This document shows positions 1-8,717 of a stretch of 64,000 nucleotides of DNA, piece after piece. The notes beneath the pieces are model-generated. The model had not been told where the DNA came from. It saw only the letters and a list, made by a program, of their open reading frames with translations, and did not search any database. This stretch comes from an uncultured Prevotella sp. Lineage in GTDB: Bacteria > Bacteroidota > Bacteroidia > Bacteroidales > Bacteroidaceae. The position numbers and the translations under genes are program-made. Positions within the stretch are counted from its first letter, which is position 1. Each line of letters starts with the position of its first letter. Where the stretch lies: positions 1-64,000 of the forward strand of contig CAMVSV010000001.1 of NCBI GenBank assembly GCA_947170265.1, read 5' to 3'.

Positions 1-147
1 AATATTTTTACCGTGCAAGACTTTTGAGAAATATTTTTCAAAAATTATTGATTTTCTTACCAAAGTTGCCCTAAATCAAAACGCCTTCTAAGCTCTAAAA
101 TGTTTGTTTGCTTTTGATTAGCATATTTGTTTTGGAATGACACCACC

Positions 148-1587
148 TCAATTCTTGTTCACATGAAAATGATATTTGCGTTCAAATATGTCTGCGACCT
201 TGTTTATTTCAAGGAGCGTGGTATTCCCTTTGCCATCGAATGTTCCGCTTAGATATGCTATTTTGTCATTGAGTCCTACATATCCTTTCTGCTTAAGCAT
301 TCTCACTGCTGCATAAAATTGGTATTCAGCAGTGACCTGTTGCTTTTGAACGACTGGTATAACGCCGTAGCTGAGGTTGAGCCATCGCTGTGTTTTCTCC
401 ATGAGGCATATTGCAAGTATGGGATTTGGTCCACGGAAGGCTGCAAGGTGTCGTGCTGTTTGTCCGGTCTTGCTATCCGTTATAATTCCTTTCACTCCGA
501 GATATTCAGTTGCCTCTATGGCACACTTGGCGAGATATTCCCTTTGGTTAATCCCCTCGAAGAGTGGATGACTGAAATGTCCTTCAGCATGTGCGTCCTG
601 CTCTGCTTGTTCAGCTATCTGAGCCATTGTCTCCACTGCTTCTACCGGATACTTTCCGCTGGCAGTCTCCCCACTGAGCATAAGTGCATCTGTGCGCATA
701 TATATGGCATTTGCTATGTCTGTGACCTCTGCTCGTGTTGGTCTTGGATTGTTGATCATGGTGTGAAGCATCTGTGTAGCCACTATAACAGGTTTCTTTG
801 CCCTTATACATTTATTTATTATGTCCCGTTGAATACCAGGAATGCGTTCCAGAGGTACTTCTATGCCGAGATCTCCTCTTGCTATCATTATTCCATAAGA
901 TGCCTCTATTATCTCATCAATATTGTCTACTCCTTCCTGGTTCTCAATCTTGGAGATAATTTTTATGTCAGAGTTGTGGGCATCGAGAATGTCCTGTACT
1001 GCTTTAACATCGGCAGCCGACCTCACAAAAGAGTGAGCAATGAAGTCAATGTCTTCGTTGATGGCGAAGAGTATGTTTTTCTTGTCTTTCTCAGTGAGAG
1101 CCGGTAAGTCAATGTGCTCACCAGGTACATTGACACTCTTTCTTGCTCCGAGGACTCCTTCATTCATCACCCTTGCCACAAGCATTGGACCCGTATTTTC
1201 CATGACCTGCATATCTATCGCCCCATCGTCAAAGAGCAGGTGGTCACCTACTTTCACATCCTTTGTTATATCGGCGTAAGTCAGGTTCACGATGTCGTGA
1301 GTCGTATCCATTTCCGGTCTTCCAAAGATTTTCACGACATCACCTATTTTATATTGTATAGGCTCTGCCACATTTGTTGTCCTTACTTCCGGTCCTTTGG
1401 TATCTATGAGCAGACCTATGTGTGGCGACACTGCCCTTGTGTTTCTAATTATCTCCTTCATGCCCTCTTCCGGAGCATGTGCAGTGTTCATTCTCACAAC
1501 GTTCATTCCTGCAAGAAAGAGTTTCCTTAGAAAATCTTGGTCGCACCTGCGGTCACTAATGCTACATACAATCTTTGTTTGTTTCAT
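148..1587 (-). CDS. pyk: pyruvate kinase
   Basis: The 479-aa product is a full-length pyruvate kinase, which converts phosphoenolpyruvate and ADP to pyruvate and ATP in the cytosol at the last step of glycolysis. The N-terminus (KIVCSISDRR, then GMNVVRMNTAH), the DTKGPEVRT block and the active-site signature around MIARGDLGIEVPLE are all present, as is the C-terminal allosteric-type domain. The length matches the family and no key block is missing. It is a single gene; a 56-bp gap separates it from the next minus-strand gene upstream. I see no clear TAnnTTTG promoter directly ahead of it. Confidence 0.97.
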   Translation of the reverse strand: MKQTKIVCSISDRRCDQDFLRKLFLAGMNVVRMNTAHAPEEGMKEIIRNTRAVSPHIGLLIDTKGPEVRTTNVAEPIQYKIGDVVKIFGRPEMDTTHDIVNLTYADITKDVKVGDHLLFDDGAIDMQVMENTGPMLVARVMNEGVLGARKSVNVPGEHIDLPALTEKDKKNILFAINEDIDFIAHSFVRSAADVKAVQDILDAHNSDIKIISKIENQEGVDNIDEIIEASYGIMIARGDLGIEVPLERIPGIQRDIINKCIRAKKPVIVATQMLHTMINNPRPTRAEVTDIANAIYMRTDALMLSGETASGKYPVEAVETMAQIAEQAEQDAHAEGHFSHPLFEGINQREYLAKCAIEATEYLGVKGIITDSKTGQTARHLAAFRGPNPILAICLMEKTQRWLNLSYGVIPVVQKQQVTAEYQFYAAVRMLKQKGYVGLNDKIAYLSGTFDGKGNTTLLEINKVADIFERKYHFHVNKN

Positions 1588-1643
1588 TGCTGATATGTTT
1601 TTGTATATTTGGCTACTATGTTATGTTTATCACTACCATGGAA

Positions 1644-2183
1644 TTATTTCACGTCATCAATCATCACGTCTTTTCCTTTGACAAGAGCTTTGACATACCT
1701 GAACTCCGTCACACCCTGCTGAACGAGGTGCACTCTGTACCAGTCGCCATTATCATGGCTCACTCTCAGATGTTGCAATAACTCTTTTCGGTTGGCGTCA
1801 GACCCATAGATGTCAGCACCGAGAAGCGTCCACACTCCACCGTCAAAGTCTTTACCTTTTTCCTTACAGTGCTGGGTAAGATTCACTTCATATTCTTTTT
1901 TCTGTGAGTCACCAAAAACAGCCTGTTTATAGAAATCTGTAATAAACCGTTCCACGGCTTTCTGTCTTATTTCCTCATTTATATTCTCTTGTTCCCGATT
2001 CTCCTGTGCAGCACGAATCTGCATCAATGAGTCTCTGTGGGCTTTCCTTCGCTCTTTATAAAGCTGTTCCCTATTGAGAGTCTCATTTATCTGCTGTCTA
2101 TACTCCATGTAAAGCCACATGCCCCCGCCTCCAGCCATGGCTCCGAGCACTATACCCGTGAGTATTTTCATTATTGTTTTCAT
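1644..2183 (-). CDS. membrane-anchored protein of unknown function
   Basis: The 179-aa protein begins with one hydrophobic segment (about residues 5-26, glycine-rich), so it is probably anchored in the inner membrane. A highly charged, likely helical stretch follows (about 28-75), then a compact C-terminal domain whose strands around GDWYRVHLVQQG and EFRYVKALVKG look NTF2-like or secretion-associated. That fold is a guess. Its ATG overlaps the stop of the upstream patatin gene by 4 bp (ATGA), so the two are translationally coupled and may act together at the membrane. I do not recognise a named family. Confidence 0.75.
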   Translation of the reverse strand: MKTIMKILTGIVLGAMAGGGGMWLYMEYRQQINETLNREQLYKERRKAHRDSLMQIRAAQENREQENINEEIRQKAVERFITDFYKQAVFGDSQKKEYEVNLTQHCKEKGKDFDGGVWTLLGADIYGSDANRKELLQHLRVSHDNGDWYRVHLVQQGVTEFRYVKALVKGKDVMIDDVK

Positions 2184-3034
2184 TTGCTTTCAAGATATTT
2201 TATCAAATCGTCAAGACGTGCATGTGCCGTGGTGCGTCCCACCTCATATACACGTTTCATCTCGTTTGCATCATTGCATATATTCTTTATCCCAAGTGAC
2301 TGTGGAGGACGTACTACAAAAGCCCTACCCTGTTGTTCTTCGCTGCATACATATTCAACCTGACGATTATACATAACATGTCTTTCGTCAAGGGCTTTCA
2401 CCATAAGCGGATATTTCCGCAACCAAAAACGCATCAGCGGCATCAGTCTGTTATGACCTTTCACATAGCCTCGTGGCTGAGTGAGCACAACCAGGTTCTT
2501 TCCGTAGCCAATATCTTGGAAATATCTGAGAGGTATGGAGTCTGCCACTCCTCCGTCAAGGAGTTTTGTTCCGTTTATCTCAACAATTTTTGACACAAAT
2601 GGCATTGATGCTGACGCTCTTATGTATTCATAGCTGTCGTAACTGCATTTCTTTAGCTGCTTATAGAAAGCTTTCCCTGTGGTCACATCTGTGCATACCA
2701 CATGGAACTCCATTGGGTTGTTGTTGAAAGCCTCAGTATCGAAACGGTCAAGACGTTCGGGCATCTCATGGTAACAGAACTCGGCTCCAAACACGTCACC
2801 AGTTTTCAGCCACGAACGCCAGCTGCAATAGCGCCAGTCGTGTGCGAAACGGGTGTTGTAGCGAATAGCCCTGCCTGGCTGTCGAGACTTGTAGTTGCAT
2901 CCAAAGGCGGCACCTGCCGACACTCCCACGAGTCCGTCGAAGGCAACACCTTCTTCCATGAGCACGTCGATTACACCAGCAGAGAACAGTCCTCTCATGC
3001 CTCCTCCCTCGAGAATAAGTCCATTCTTTTCCAT
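2180..3034 (-). CDS. patatin-like phospholipase
   Basis: This is a lipid acyl hydrolase of the patatin family. The oxyanion-hole motif GGGMRGLFSAG, the nucleophile elbow GVSAG (Ser) and the DGGVADS motif with the catalytic Asp are all visible, giving an intact Ser-Asp dyad. I start it at 3034 (MEKNGLILEGGG) rather than at the longer in-frame ATG at 3097, because a good Bacteroidota promoter occupies 3043-3074, inside the longer reading frame. This gives 284 aa and a leader of only about 4 nt. No signal peptide is seen, so it is probably cytosolic or membrane-peripheral. It is coupled to the downstream 179-aa membrane protein. Confidence 0.9.
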   Translation of the reverse strand: MEKNGLILEGGGMRGLFSAGVIDVLMEEGVAFDGLVGVSAGAAFGCNYKSRQPGRAIRYNTRFAHDWRYCSWRSWLKTGDVFGAEFCYHEMPERLDRFDTEAFNNNPMEFHVVCTDVTTGKAFYKQLKKCSYDSYEYIRASASMPFVSKIVEINGTKLLDGGVADSIPLRYFQDIGYGKNLVVLTQPRGYVKGHNRLMPLMRFWLRKYPLMVKALDERHVMYNRQVEYVCSEEQQGRAFVVRPPQSLGIKNICNDANEMKRVYEVGRTTAHARLDDLIKYLESK

Positions 3035-3042
3035 TTTCCCTG

Positions 3043-3074
3043 CAAAGTTACGGGAAGTAGAGTGAACAGCCAAA
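3043..3074 (-). promoter_or_regulatory. Bacteroidota-type promoter of the patatin gene
   Basis: On the minus strand TTTG (3074-3071) and TAACTTTG (3050-3043) are separated by exactly 20 bp, matching the -33/-7 consensus of the Bacteroidota housekeeping sigma factor. The predicted start of transcription is near 3038, about 4 nt ahead of the ATG at 3034. Confidence 0.7.
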
Positions 3075-3431
3075 TTTTTTTCAATAAAGCTCTGCACCCA
3101 TGTCTTTCATAAATCGTATCACCACCGTCCCGTTAAACTGGGCCTGTCACTCTATGAAATCACTGAAGCAATGTCGTTTACGAGTTTTTTTATGTGTGTA
3201 TGTATTCGAATATACCACCATTAATATATACACCGCTCTTTGTTGGCTTACCTAATATCCTTTGTCCTTTGATGGAAAACTCGACCTGTGACCTATTACG
3301 CAAGTTCTGCATTTGCCACGCTGGAAGGAGGGTGAGCTGTCGGTCCAGGTGTTTGTACATAAATGTTTTTTATAACTTTCTGAACATGAATTCAAGTTAA
3401 TAAAAGCCTATTTTCGTTGACTTAGACATGG

Positions 3432-3490
3432 GAATTATTGAGTGTGCCAGTATTTTTCCGTAAAATACTGAGCGGGGAGTACGAAGGCTG
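3432..3490 (-). repeat. dispersed repeat, single-unit copy
   Basis: Read on the minus strand this starts near CTTCGTA, then GCTCAGTATT, TTTACGG, AATACTGGCA and CACTCA. It matches both flanks of the longer element at 42151-42262, but has only one internal unit of 23 bp instead of four 22-bp units. Confidence 0.6.
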
Positions 3491-3495
3491 GTGTG

Positions 3496-3546
3496 CGAAA
3501 GCATGAAAACGATACGACGAAAGCATGAAAACGGCACGATGAAAGT
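3496..3546 (+). repeat. 22-bp tandem repeat (2.3 copies)
   Basis: Two consecutive 22-bp units (3496-3517 and 3518-3539) share CGAAAGCATGAAAACG and differ at two or three bases near the end; a partial third unit (TGAAAG) follows. There are no spacers, so this is not a CRISPR array. Confidence 0.7.
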
Positions 3547-3667
3547 AGTATAATCAGCTCATTAGAAAGGGACTGTAGCATAAAAGACCCTCCACCCTAC
3601 TGCCGTCTTCCATGCTTTGGCAATATGGTGAAGGATTATATTTAATCTTCAGGGTAAAGGATAATGG

Positions 3668-4453
3668 CTATTGCGTCAACTTGATATATACCCCATCAAA
3701 GCTTGTTCCCATTCCGAAACAGAAAAGAGTATCTCCAAAGGTCAGATCCTTTAATACCACGAAACGCTTGTAGAAGAATGCTTCAAAGCCATATCCACAC
3801 TCGTTCACGTTGTAGTAGGTGAAATGGTTGCCGTTGAGCACAGCCGGTCTTCCGGGTTCATTTTCACCTATCGCCATGTTATGCGGACAGTTTACCACAT
3901 CGAAGTTAATCTTGTTTTTTCCTGCTCCGCTGAACGTCACGTTTCCACCCATCATATCATCATCTCTGTCGCTCCAACATTGGTATGAGTAATACGTCCC
4001 AATGTGGTCAGGCGACTCGGGCTGAAGCGGTGTGACGTATGAGTTTGGCACCGGCACAGCTCTCATGTTACGGAATTTATAGCTCTTGCTTGTTTTCGGA
4101 TTTGTCCATTCTCCTGTAAGCGTGAGGTTTCCTTTGTTGCTACCACTCAATTCAAGATTGAAGTATCCCGTCACCACTCCATCGTTCTGGAACTCTCTGA
4201 AAAAAAACATGTTCAGCTGTTCAGATTTCTCGCCTACGATGAGTATTGGAGCTGGGCTCTTGGAGTTGGGATAGTAGATTTCTCCTGCTGCAATACCATG
4301 TGAGTTCACATCGAAGGTAAGCCTCACGGGTATCTTCTCGCCGAGCATACCCTCAAAGCTGTAGTTTTTCACCGTTTGTGCCACGGCAAATGGCGATGCT
4401 ACAAGGAGCATTGCAAGGATGCATAATATCAGTTTCCTCATAATGATTTTCAT
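3668..4453 (-). CDS. secreted protein of unknown function
   Basis: The 261-aa product has a signal peptide ending near VASPFAVAQ (about residue 25). The mature part is rich in strands and aromatic residues (EGMLGEKIPVRLTFD, LTLTGEW, YKFRNMRAV), suggesting a periplasmic or surface beta protein. No enzyme motif is visible. Its ATG follows the TAA stop of the upstream beta-helix gene without a gap, so the two are almost certainly co-translated and may act together. A second in-frame ATG at 4441 (MRKLILC) is an equally good start and leaves the signal peptide intact. Function unknown. Confidence 0.75.
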   Translation of the reverse strand: MKIIMRKLILCILAMLLVASPFAVAQTVKNYSFEGMLGEKIPVRLTFDVNSHGIAAGEIYYPNSKSPAPILIVGEKSEQLNMFFFREFQNDGVVTGYFNLELSGSNKGNLTLTGEWTNPKTSKSYKFRNMRAVPVPNSYVTPLQPESPDHIGTYYSYQCWSDRDDDMMGGNVTFSGAGKNKINFDVVNCPHNMAIGENEPGRPAVLNGNHFTYYNVNECGYGFEAFFYKRFVVLKDLTFGDTLFCFGMGTSFDGVYIKLTQ

Positions 4454-5950
4454 TTATTGTGGTCCTATATTGCGTTTCTTCAGCAGTTTGCCATTGTCTT
4501 TATTCGTCCATTTGCTTGCTTTTCCGTTTTCAACTATATTCTCAACACTTCCCATCTGGTCTGACGGGTGTTGTGTCTCGCAGTCATCAAACACCACATT
4601 GTCGGTAAATCCGAACAGTTCGCCTTTGTTGGCATAGAAACGGCAACCGGTAAAGGTAACGTTGTTGCAGTAGTATGCACCAATTATCGTGAAGCGCTGA
4701 TTACGGTAGAAGTCACAATTGGTGAATGTCAGGTTTGTGGAATATTTCATGTCGGTGGCTCCATAGGTGCAATCGCGTATGATGCTGTTGTTCATTCTCA
4801 CTCCCATGGCTTTTTCCACCACGATACCGTAGGTTCCGCAGCCATAGAGGTCGCATTGGTTGATGAATACGTCTCTCGAACGTGTTATGCCTATAACACC
4901 ACCCTCGCAATAGCCTCCTTCAGTGTGTCCGATAACGAGGTTTTCTATGCTCACGTTAACACATCCTACGAAGTTCAAAACATAGGCATAACGCGGTTCG
5001 CATACTATGGTGGTGCCTTCCTCTCCACGAATGGTAAGGTTTTGGAAGTTCACGAGTGTGAGCTGTGGACCATCCTGCGGGTCTTCAATACCAATTATCT
5101 CATCGCCATATTCTACCGGTCTGCCTTGAACCATATACTCTTCGCTCTGATATGGGGGAATGACAGCCCTGCCTTGACTCTTAAACATGGCTTTATTGTT
5201 GGTAACCCGCGAGAGATTGAGTGTTACTCCTTTCTTTACCACAATGGTGTTGCCGCTCTTGAGAGCATTTATAAACTCCACCTCGTTGTTTACAAATATC
5301 TCTTCACCTACTGGTGCTCCTTCTTCCTGTTCATATTCGTCGTCATGCTCTTCTCCACCAATCATTGAGCGGAAAGCCAGTTCGTTCTGAATGAGGCTAT
5401 AGTTGAAGGTCTCATACACATTTCGGGGATAGGAATTGGTATGTGCTCTTTCTATGATGCGCAACATCTCTCGGAGTTCGTCGTTGTCGAAATGTCCGAG
5501 ATACTTAGTGTTCATGGCGAAGCTGTCGGTCATTTTCTTGTAAGGTTGGTTTTCAGCCCACTGTTGAATGGCGAGACAGTCTTCGAGGTTGTCAGTGGTT
5601 TTTGCCATTGTCCACACAGCAGCGCCATTGCCATCGCAAACCACGAGCATAGCCACTCCTTGCTGGTTTATGTATCTCACTTCCCCACCGGTCTCAGCCC
5701 TCCATCGGCTATTGCCTCCGTTGTTGTCAAGCAACTCGTATTCACCGCTGGGTCCATCGGTCTTGCGTATTGACATTTTTATGTTTTTCTCATAGGTGCT
5801 GTTACCTGTGAGTTCTACGAGGTCTCCTTTCACCGTGGCCCTGTAAAGGACGGTGCCGTCAAACCACTTGCTATTGTTGAGTATGTTCTGAGCATTGCAA
5901 CTCAGCGATGCGAGAATCGCCACGAAGAACATTAAGGATATTCGTTTCAT
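4454..5950 (-). CDS. secreted right-handed beta-helix protein
   Basis: The 498-aa protein has a signal peptide (residues 1-20, ending SLSCNA) and a C-terminal half (about 240-465) of short repeated rungs, such as LTIRGEEGTTI, VSIENLVIGHTEGG, VFINQCDLYGCGTYGI and LTFTNCDFYRNQ. This is typical of the parallel beta-helix fold used by polysaccharide lyases and by adhesive surface proteins. The N-terminal part has no obvious family. I cannot see a full catalytic set, so substrate binding or cleavage is open. It is the first gene of a two-gene unit with the 261-aa secreted protein. Confidence 0.8.
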   Translation of the reverse strand: MKRISLMFFVAILASLSCNAQNILNNSKWFDGTVLYRATVKGDLVELTGNSTYEKNIKMSIRKTDGPSGEYELLDNNGGNSRWRAETGGEVRYINQQGVAMLVVCDGNGAAVWTMAKTTDNLEDCLAIQQWAENQPYKKMTDSFAMNTKYLGHFDNDELREMLRIIERAHTNSYPRNVYETFNYSLIQNELAFRSMIGGEEHDDEYEQEEGAPVGEEIFVNNEVEFINALKSGNTIVVKKGVTLNLSRVTNNKAMFKSQGRAVIPPYQSEEYMVQGRPVEYGDEIIGIEDPQDGPQLTLVNFQNLTIRGEEGTTIVCEPRYAYVLNFVGCVNVSIENLVIGHTEGGYCEGGVIGITRSRDVFINQCDLYGCGTYGIVVEKAMGVRMNNSIIRDCTYGATDMKYSTNLTFTNCDFYRNQRFTIIGAYYCNNVTFTGCRFYANKGELFGFTDNVVFDDCETQHPSDQMGSVENIVENGKASKWTNKDNGKLLKKRNIGPQ

Positions 5951-6094
5951 TGCTTATAGTGTTTAATTTATTTCCTCATTAGTTATATATGCTGATAGAG
6001 AGACTGTTTCTTCTATCTGTTTACATGATTAAATGAAGTTTGGTTTTATGTGTTTAGGTGTGTAAGTGTTGATTGTTGAAGTTTTTCGTGGTAC

Positions 6095-6132
6095 AAAAAA
6101 TCCGCAGACAGACTGTCATTCTGTCTACGGAT
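6095..6132 (-). terminator. rho-independent terminator of the 159-aa lipoprotein gene
   Basis: A 12-bp stem (6100-6111 pairing with 6121-6132, one G-U or mismatch) is followed on the minus strand by a run of six T (6100-6095). Confidence 0.8.
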
Positions 6133-6146
6133 TATGAATTAGCATG

Positions 6147-6626
6147 CTACATCAGGACACTTGTCCAGACCTTCTTTCCTTTGATTTTGTCAATGTCAGC
6201 CTTAGGCACCGTAGTGGTGAATGTTATCACAACTTTCTCACCAGCCGGCTTTGACAAGAGTTCCTTTGCCTTGGCAAGCTCTTCAGCCGAAGCATCTGTC
6301 CTGAATTCCACGTCCTTGGCTTCATCTCTACCACTAATACTTATGGAAATCTTGTCAAGCTCCTTGCCTTCCGGAAGAGCCTCTTCGCTTCTTACGAAAG
6401 TAACAGGAATGGTCACATTGGCATTCTCGCCGTCATACTTCACATCATAGACGATTGAATCTTTCTCGGTCTTGTTGAAATCGAAAGCCTTGTAGAATGT
6501 GCCACTGTAACTTGTCACTCCATTGTAAGTAACAAATGGTGTTTCTTCCTGTGCTTTTTCTACGTTTCCACATGAAGCGAGCATCGCACCTGCTGCGACA
6601 ACTGCTGCAAACAAAATCTTTTTCAT
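6147..6626 (-). CDS. small lipoprotein of unknown function
   Basis: A 159-aa protein whose signal peptide ends in a lipobox (AMLASC, Cys at about residue 19), so it should be lipid-anchored in the envelope. The mature part looks like a single beta-rich domain (SYSGTFYKAFDFN, ENANVTIPVTFV, KDVEFRTDAS) with no catalytic motif I recognise. It stands alone, with its own -7 element at 6732-6739 and its own terminator at 6095-6132. Confidence 0.8.
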   Translation of the reverse strand: MKKILFAAVVAAGAMLASCGNVEKAQEETPFVTYNGVTSYSGTFYKAFDFNKTEKDSIVYDVKYDGENANVTIPVTFVRSEEALPEGKELDKISISISGRDEAKDVEFRTDASAEELAKAKELLSKPAGEKVVITFTTTVPKADIDKIKGKKVWTSVLM

Positions 6627-6731
6627 TGGCTAAATTCTTTAAATGGTTAATACTTACTAATGTCTACATGTTTTAGTCTCATACTCATGCACTGAGATCT
6701 CCCAGCACACATCAATGCACGTTAACATTGG

Positions 6732-6739
6732 CAAAGATA
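6732..6739 (-). promoter_or_regulatory. -7 promoter element of the 159-aa lipoprotein gene
   Basis: The minus strand reads TATCTTTG, a match to TAnnTTTG. The leader to the ATG at 6626 would be about 100 nt. No clear -33 TTTG is seen at the right distance. Confidence 0.5.
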
Positions 6740-6821
6740 AACATTTTTACAAATAACAGAAACCATTTTGCTTCATAAATTCACAAAAACAAGAAAAATA
6801 GCGACTTCCTCTTCCACATTT

Positions 6822-8717
6822 CTATGCAATACCGTGGCTTCTGCATAGCTGATAATATTTGCCTTTTTGTTCCAGAAGCTGTTGGTGAGAGCCTTGTTCT
6901 GTGATTCTCCCCTGCTCCATCACTATAATCATGTCGGCATTTCTCACTGTACTCAGTCTGTGGGCAATAACAAATGTGGTACGTCCTTGCATTATGGTGT
7001 CCATGCCACGTTGAACGAGTTGCTCTGTTCTGGTATCTATTGATGATGTTGCCTCATCGAGTATAAGCACACGAGGGTTTGCCACAGCAGCCCTTGCTAT
7101 TGCCAAGAGTTGTCGTTCCCCTTGAGAAAGGTTTCCTCCGTCGCCACTCAGTATGGTAGAATATCCATTTGGCAGTCTTCGAATGAAATCATCGGCACCC
7201 ACCTTGCGTGCTGCTTCTACACATTGTTCGTCAGAAGCTTCGAGACATCCGTAACGAATATTGTCAAGCACTGATGCCGTGAAAAGATGAGTTTCCTGTA
7301 GCACTATGCTCATGCTCTTTCTTAGACTCTGCTTCCTGATGTGTGTTATAGGCAGTCCGTCGTAGAGTATTTCGCCGTGTTGTATCTCATAGAATCGGTT
7401 TATAAGATTTATTATCGTGGTCTTACCAGCTCCTGTACCTCCCACGAATGCTATTTTCTGTCCCGGCGAAGTGTTGATGTTTATATCGAAGAGCACTTGT
7501 TTCTCTGCTGAATATCCGAAGTCAACATGTCTGAAGTCTACGTCACCTTCCACCTTGCGAGTTACCGTCTTTTCCTCAGCCTTGCAGACATCCTTGGCAG
7601 AAACCCATTTGCCGTCAGCCATCTCCCATGTGCCATTATCGGTTTCCGTCTCAGCGTCCATGAGAGCAAATACCCTCTCGGCTCCCACCGAGGCATTGAG
7701 TACACTATTTATCTGCTGGCTCACATGTGTTATTGGTTGTGTGAAGCTCTTGTTGAGTTGCAGGAAAGCCACTATCGTTCCCAATGATATGGATAATGTC
7801 ATTCCCATGAGTTCCGGAGCAGACAGTGCTACGGCAGCCCCTACCACGGCTATGAGCACATACCCCATGTTGCCAAGGTTCCCGTTGACGGGCATAACTA
7901 TGTTTGCAATCTTGTTAGCTTGACATGCGCTGTTGCGCAGTTCCTCATTTATATTTTCAAAGTCTGCAATGGCTTGGTCTTCATGGCAGAACACCTTAAT
8001 GACTTTCTGCCCCGTCATCATTTCCTCTACGAAGCCGTTGACCTGTGCGAGGCTATTTTGCTGGAGCTTGAAATAAGTGCGTGACATGTTTCCGAGCTTT
8101 GTTGTCGCAACCATCATCAGTACAGCAATTGCTATTGACACAATAGTTAATGGTACGCTGAGTATCACCATTGACGAGAATGTCACCACAATGGTTATGA
8201 GCGAATTGAACACCTGAGCCATTGCTGTGGAGATCATCTGTCGCAATGAATCTATGTCGTTGGTATAGACCGACATCACCTCACCATGCTTATGTCTGTC
8301 AAAATAGCTTATCGGGAGCTGTTGCATATGTTCAAACAGCTGTTTTCTCAGTTTTAGCATGGTGCCTTGTGACACTTGTATCATCAGTCTGTTGTAGGCA
8401 TAGGAGCACACCACTCCGAGCAACAGCACAAGTCCGAGCTTGAACAGAGCCTGTGCAAGCGATGCATACTGCGGATTGGCTACTTTGGTGAGTGGTACAA
8501 TGTAGTCGTCAACGAGTGTTCGGGTGAAGAGTGTTGATGCAAGTGATGCCACAGATGCCACCACTATGCACACCATCACGGTGACAATATATGTTTTGTA
8601 GTTCTTTAATACATACTTCGTCATGCGCCAAATTACATCGCGCTGTTGTTTGTCAATCTTCCTGAAGCCCACGTTAGTACCTCTGTTTCGTGGTTGGTTC
8701 ATAGTCATGTCTCTCAT
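6822..8717 (-). CDS. ABC exporter half-transporter, catalytically intact subunit
   Basis: The 631-aa protein has an N-terminal six-helix ABC exporter domain (about 35-330) and a C-terminal ATPase. Walker A is GGTGAGKTT, the signature is LSQGERQ, and Walker B ends ILDEATSS with the normal catalytic Glu. It resembles MsbA/LmrCD/YheH-type multidrug or lipid exporters of the inner membrane. Its ATG overlaps the stop of the preceding ABC gene by 4 bp, so the two subunits are made together and probably form a heterodimer. The substrate cannot be read from sequence. Other in-frame ATGs lie at 8708 and 8702. Confidence 0.93.
   Translation of the reverse strand: MRDMTMNQPRNRGTNVGFRKIDKQQRDVIWRMTKYVLKNYKTYIVTVMVCIVVASVASLASTLFTRTLVDDYIVPLTKVANPQYASLAQALFKLGLVLLLGVVCSYAYNRLMIQVSQGTMLKLRKQLFEHMQQLPISYFDRHKHGEVMSVYTNDIDSLRQMISTAMAQVFNSLITIVVTFSSMVILSVPLTIVSIAIAVLMMVATTKLGNMSRTYFKLQQNSLAQVNGFVEEMMTGQKVIKVFCHEDQAIADFENINEELRNSACQANKIANIVMPVNGNLGNMGYVLIAVVGAAVALSAPELMGMTLSISLGTIVAFLQLNKSFTQPITHVSQQINSVLNASVGAERVFALMDAETETDNGTWEMADGKWVSAKDVCKAEEKTVTRKVEGDVDFRHVDFGYSAEKQVLFDININTSPGQKIAFVGGTGAGKTTIINLINRFYEIQHGEILYDGLPITHIRKQSLRKSMSIVLQETHLFTASVLDNIRYGCLEASDEQCVEAARKVGADDFIRRLPNGYSTILSGDGGNLSQGERQLLAIARAAVANPRVLILDEATSSIDTRTEQLVQRGMDTIMQGRTTFVIAHRLSTVRNADMIIVMEQGRITEQGSHQQLLEQKGKYYQLCRSHGIA

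Larger units (their letters stand above)
3075..3667. other. intergenic region with repeats, no gene
   Basis: About 590 bp without a convincing coding region; short open frames here have no recognisable protein features. It carries a copy of the dispersed AGTATT/AATACT element (about 3432-3490, minus orientation) and a 22-bp tandem repeat directly beside it (3496-3546). The rest is AT-rich and featureless to my eye. Confidence 0.6.

Noticed and set aside
319..1107. 262-aa plus-strand frame opposite pyruvate kinase
   Set aside because: The minus strand encodes a complete pyruvate kinase with all motifs. The plus frame is only its complement, with unusual Cys and Tyr content.
2180..3097. Longer patatin start at 3097
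   Set aside because: The extra 21 residues contain the promoter (3043-3074) and precede the conserved start MEKNGLILEGGG.
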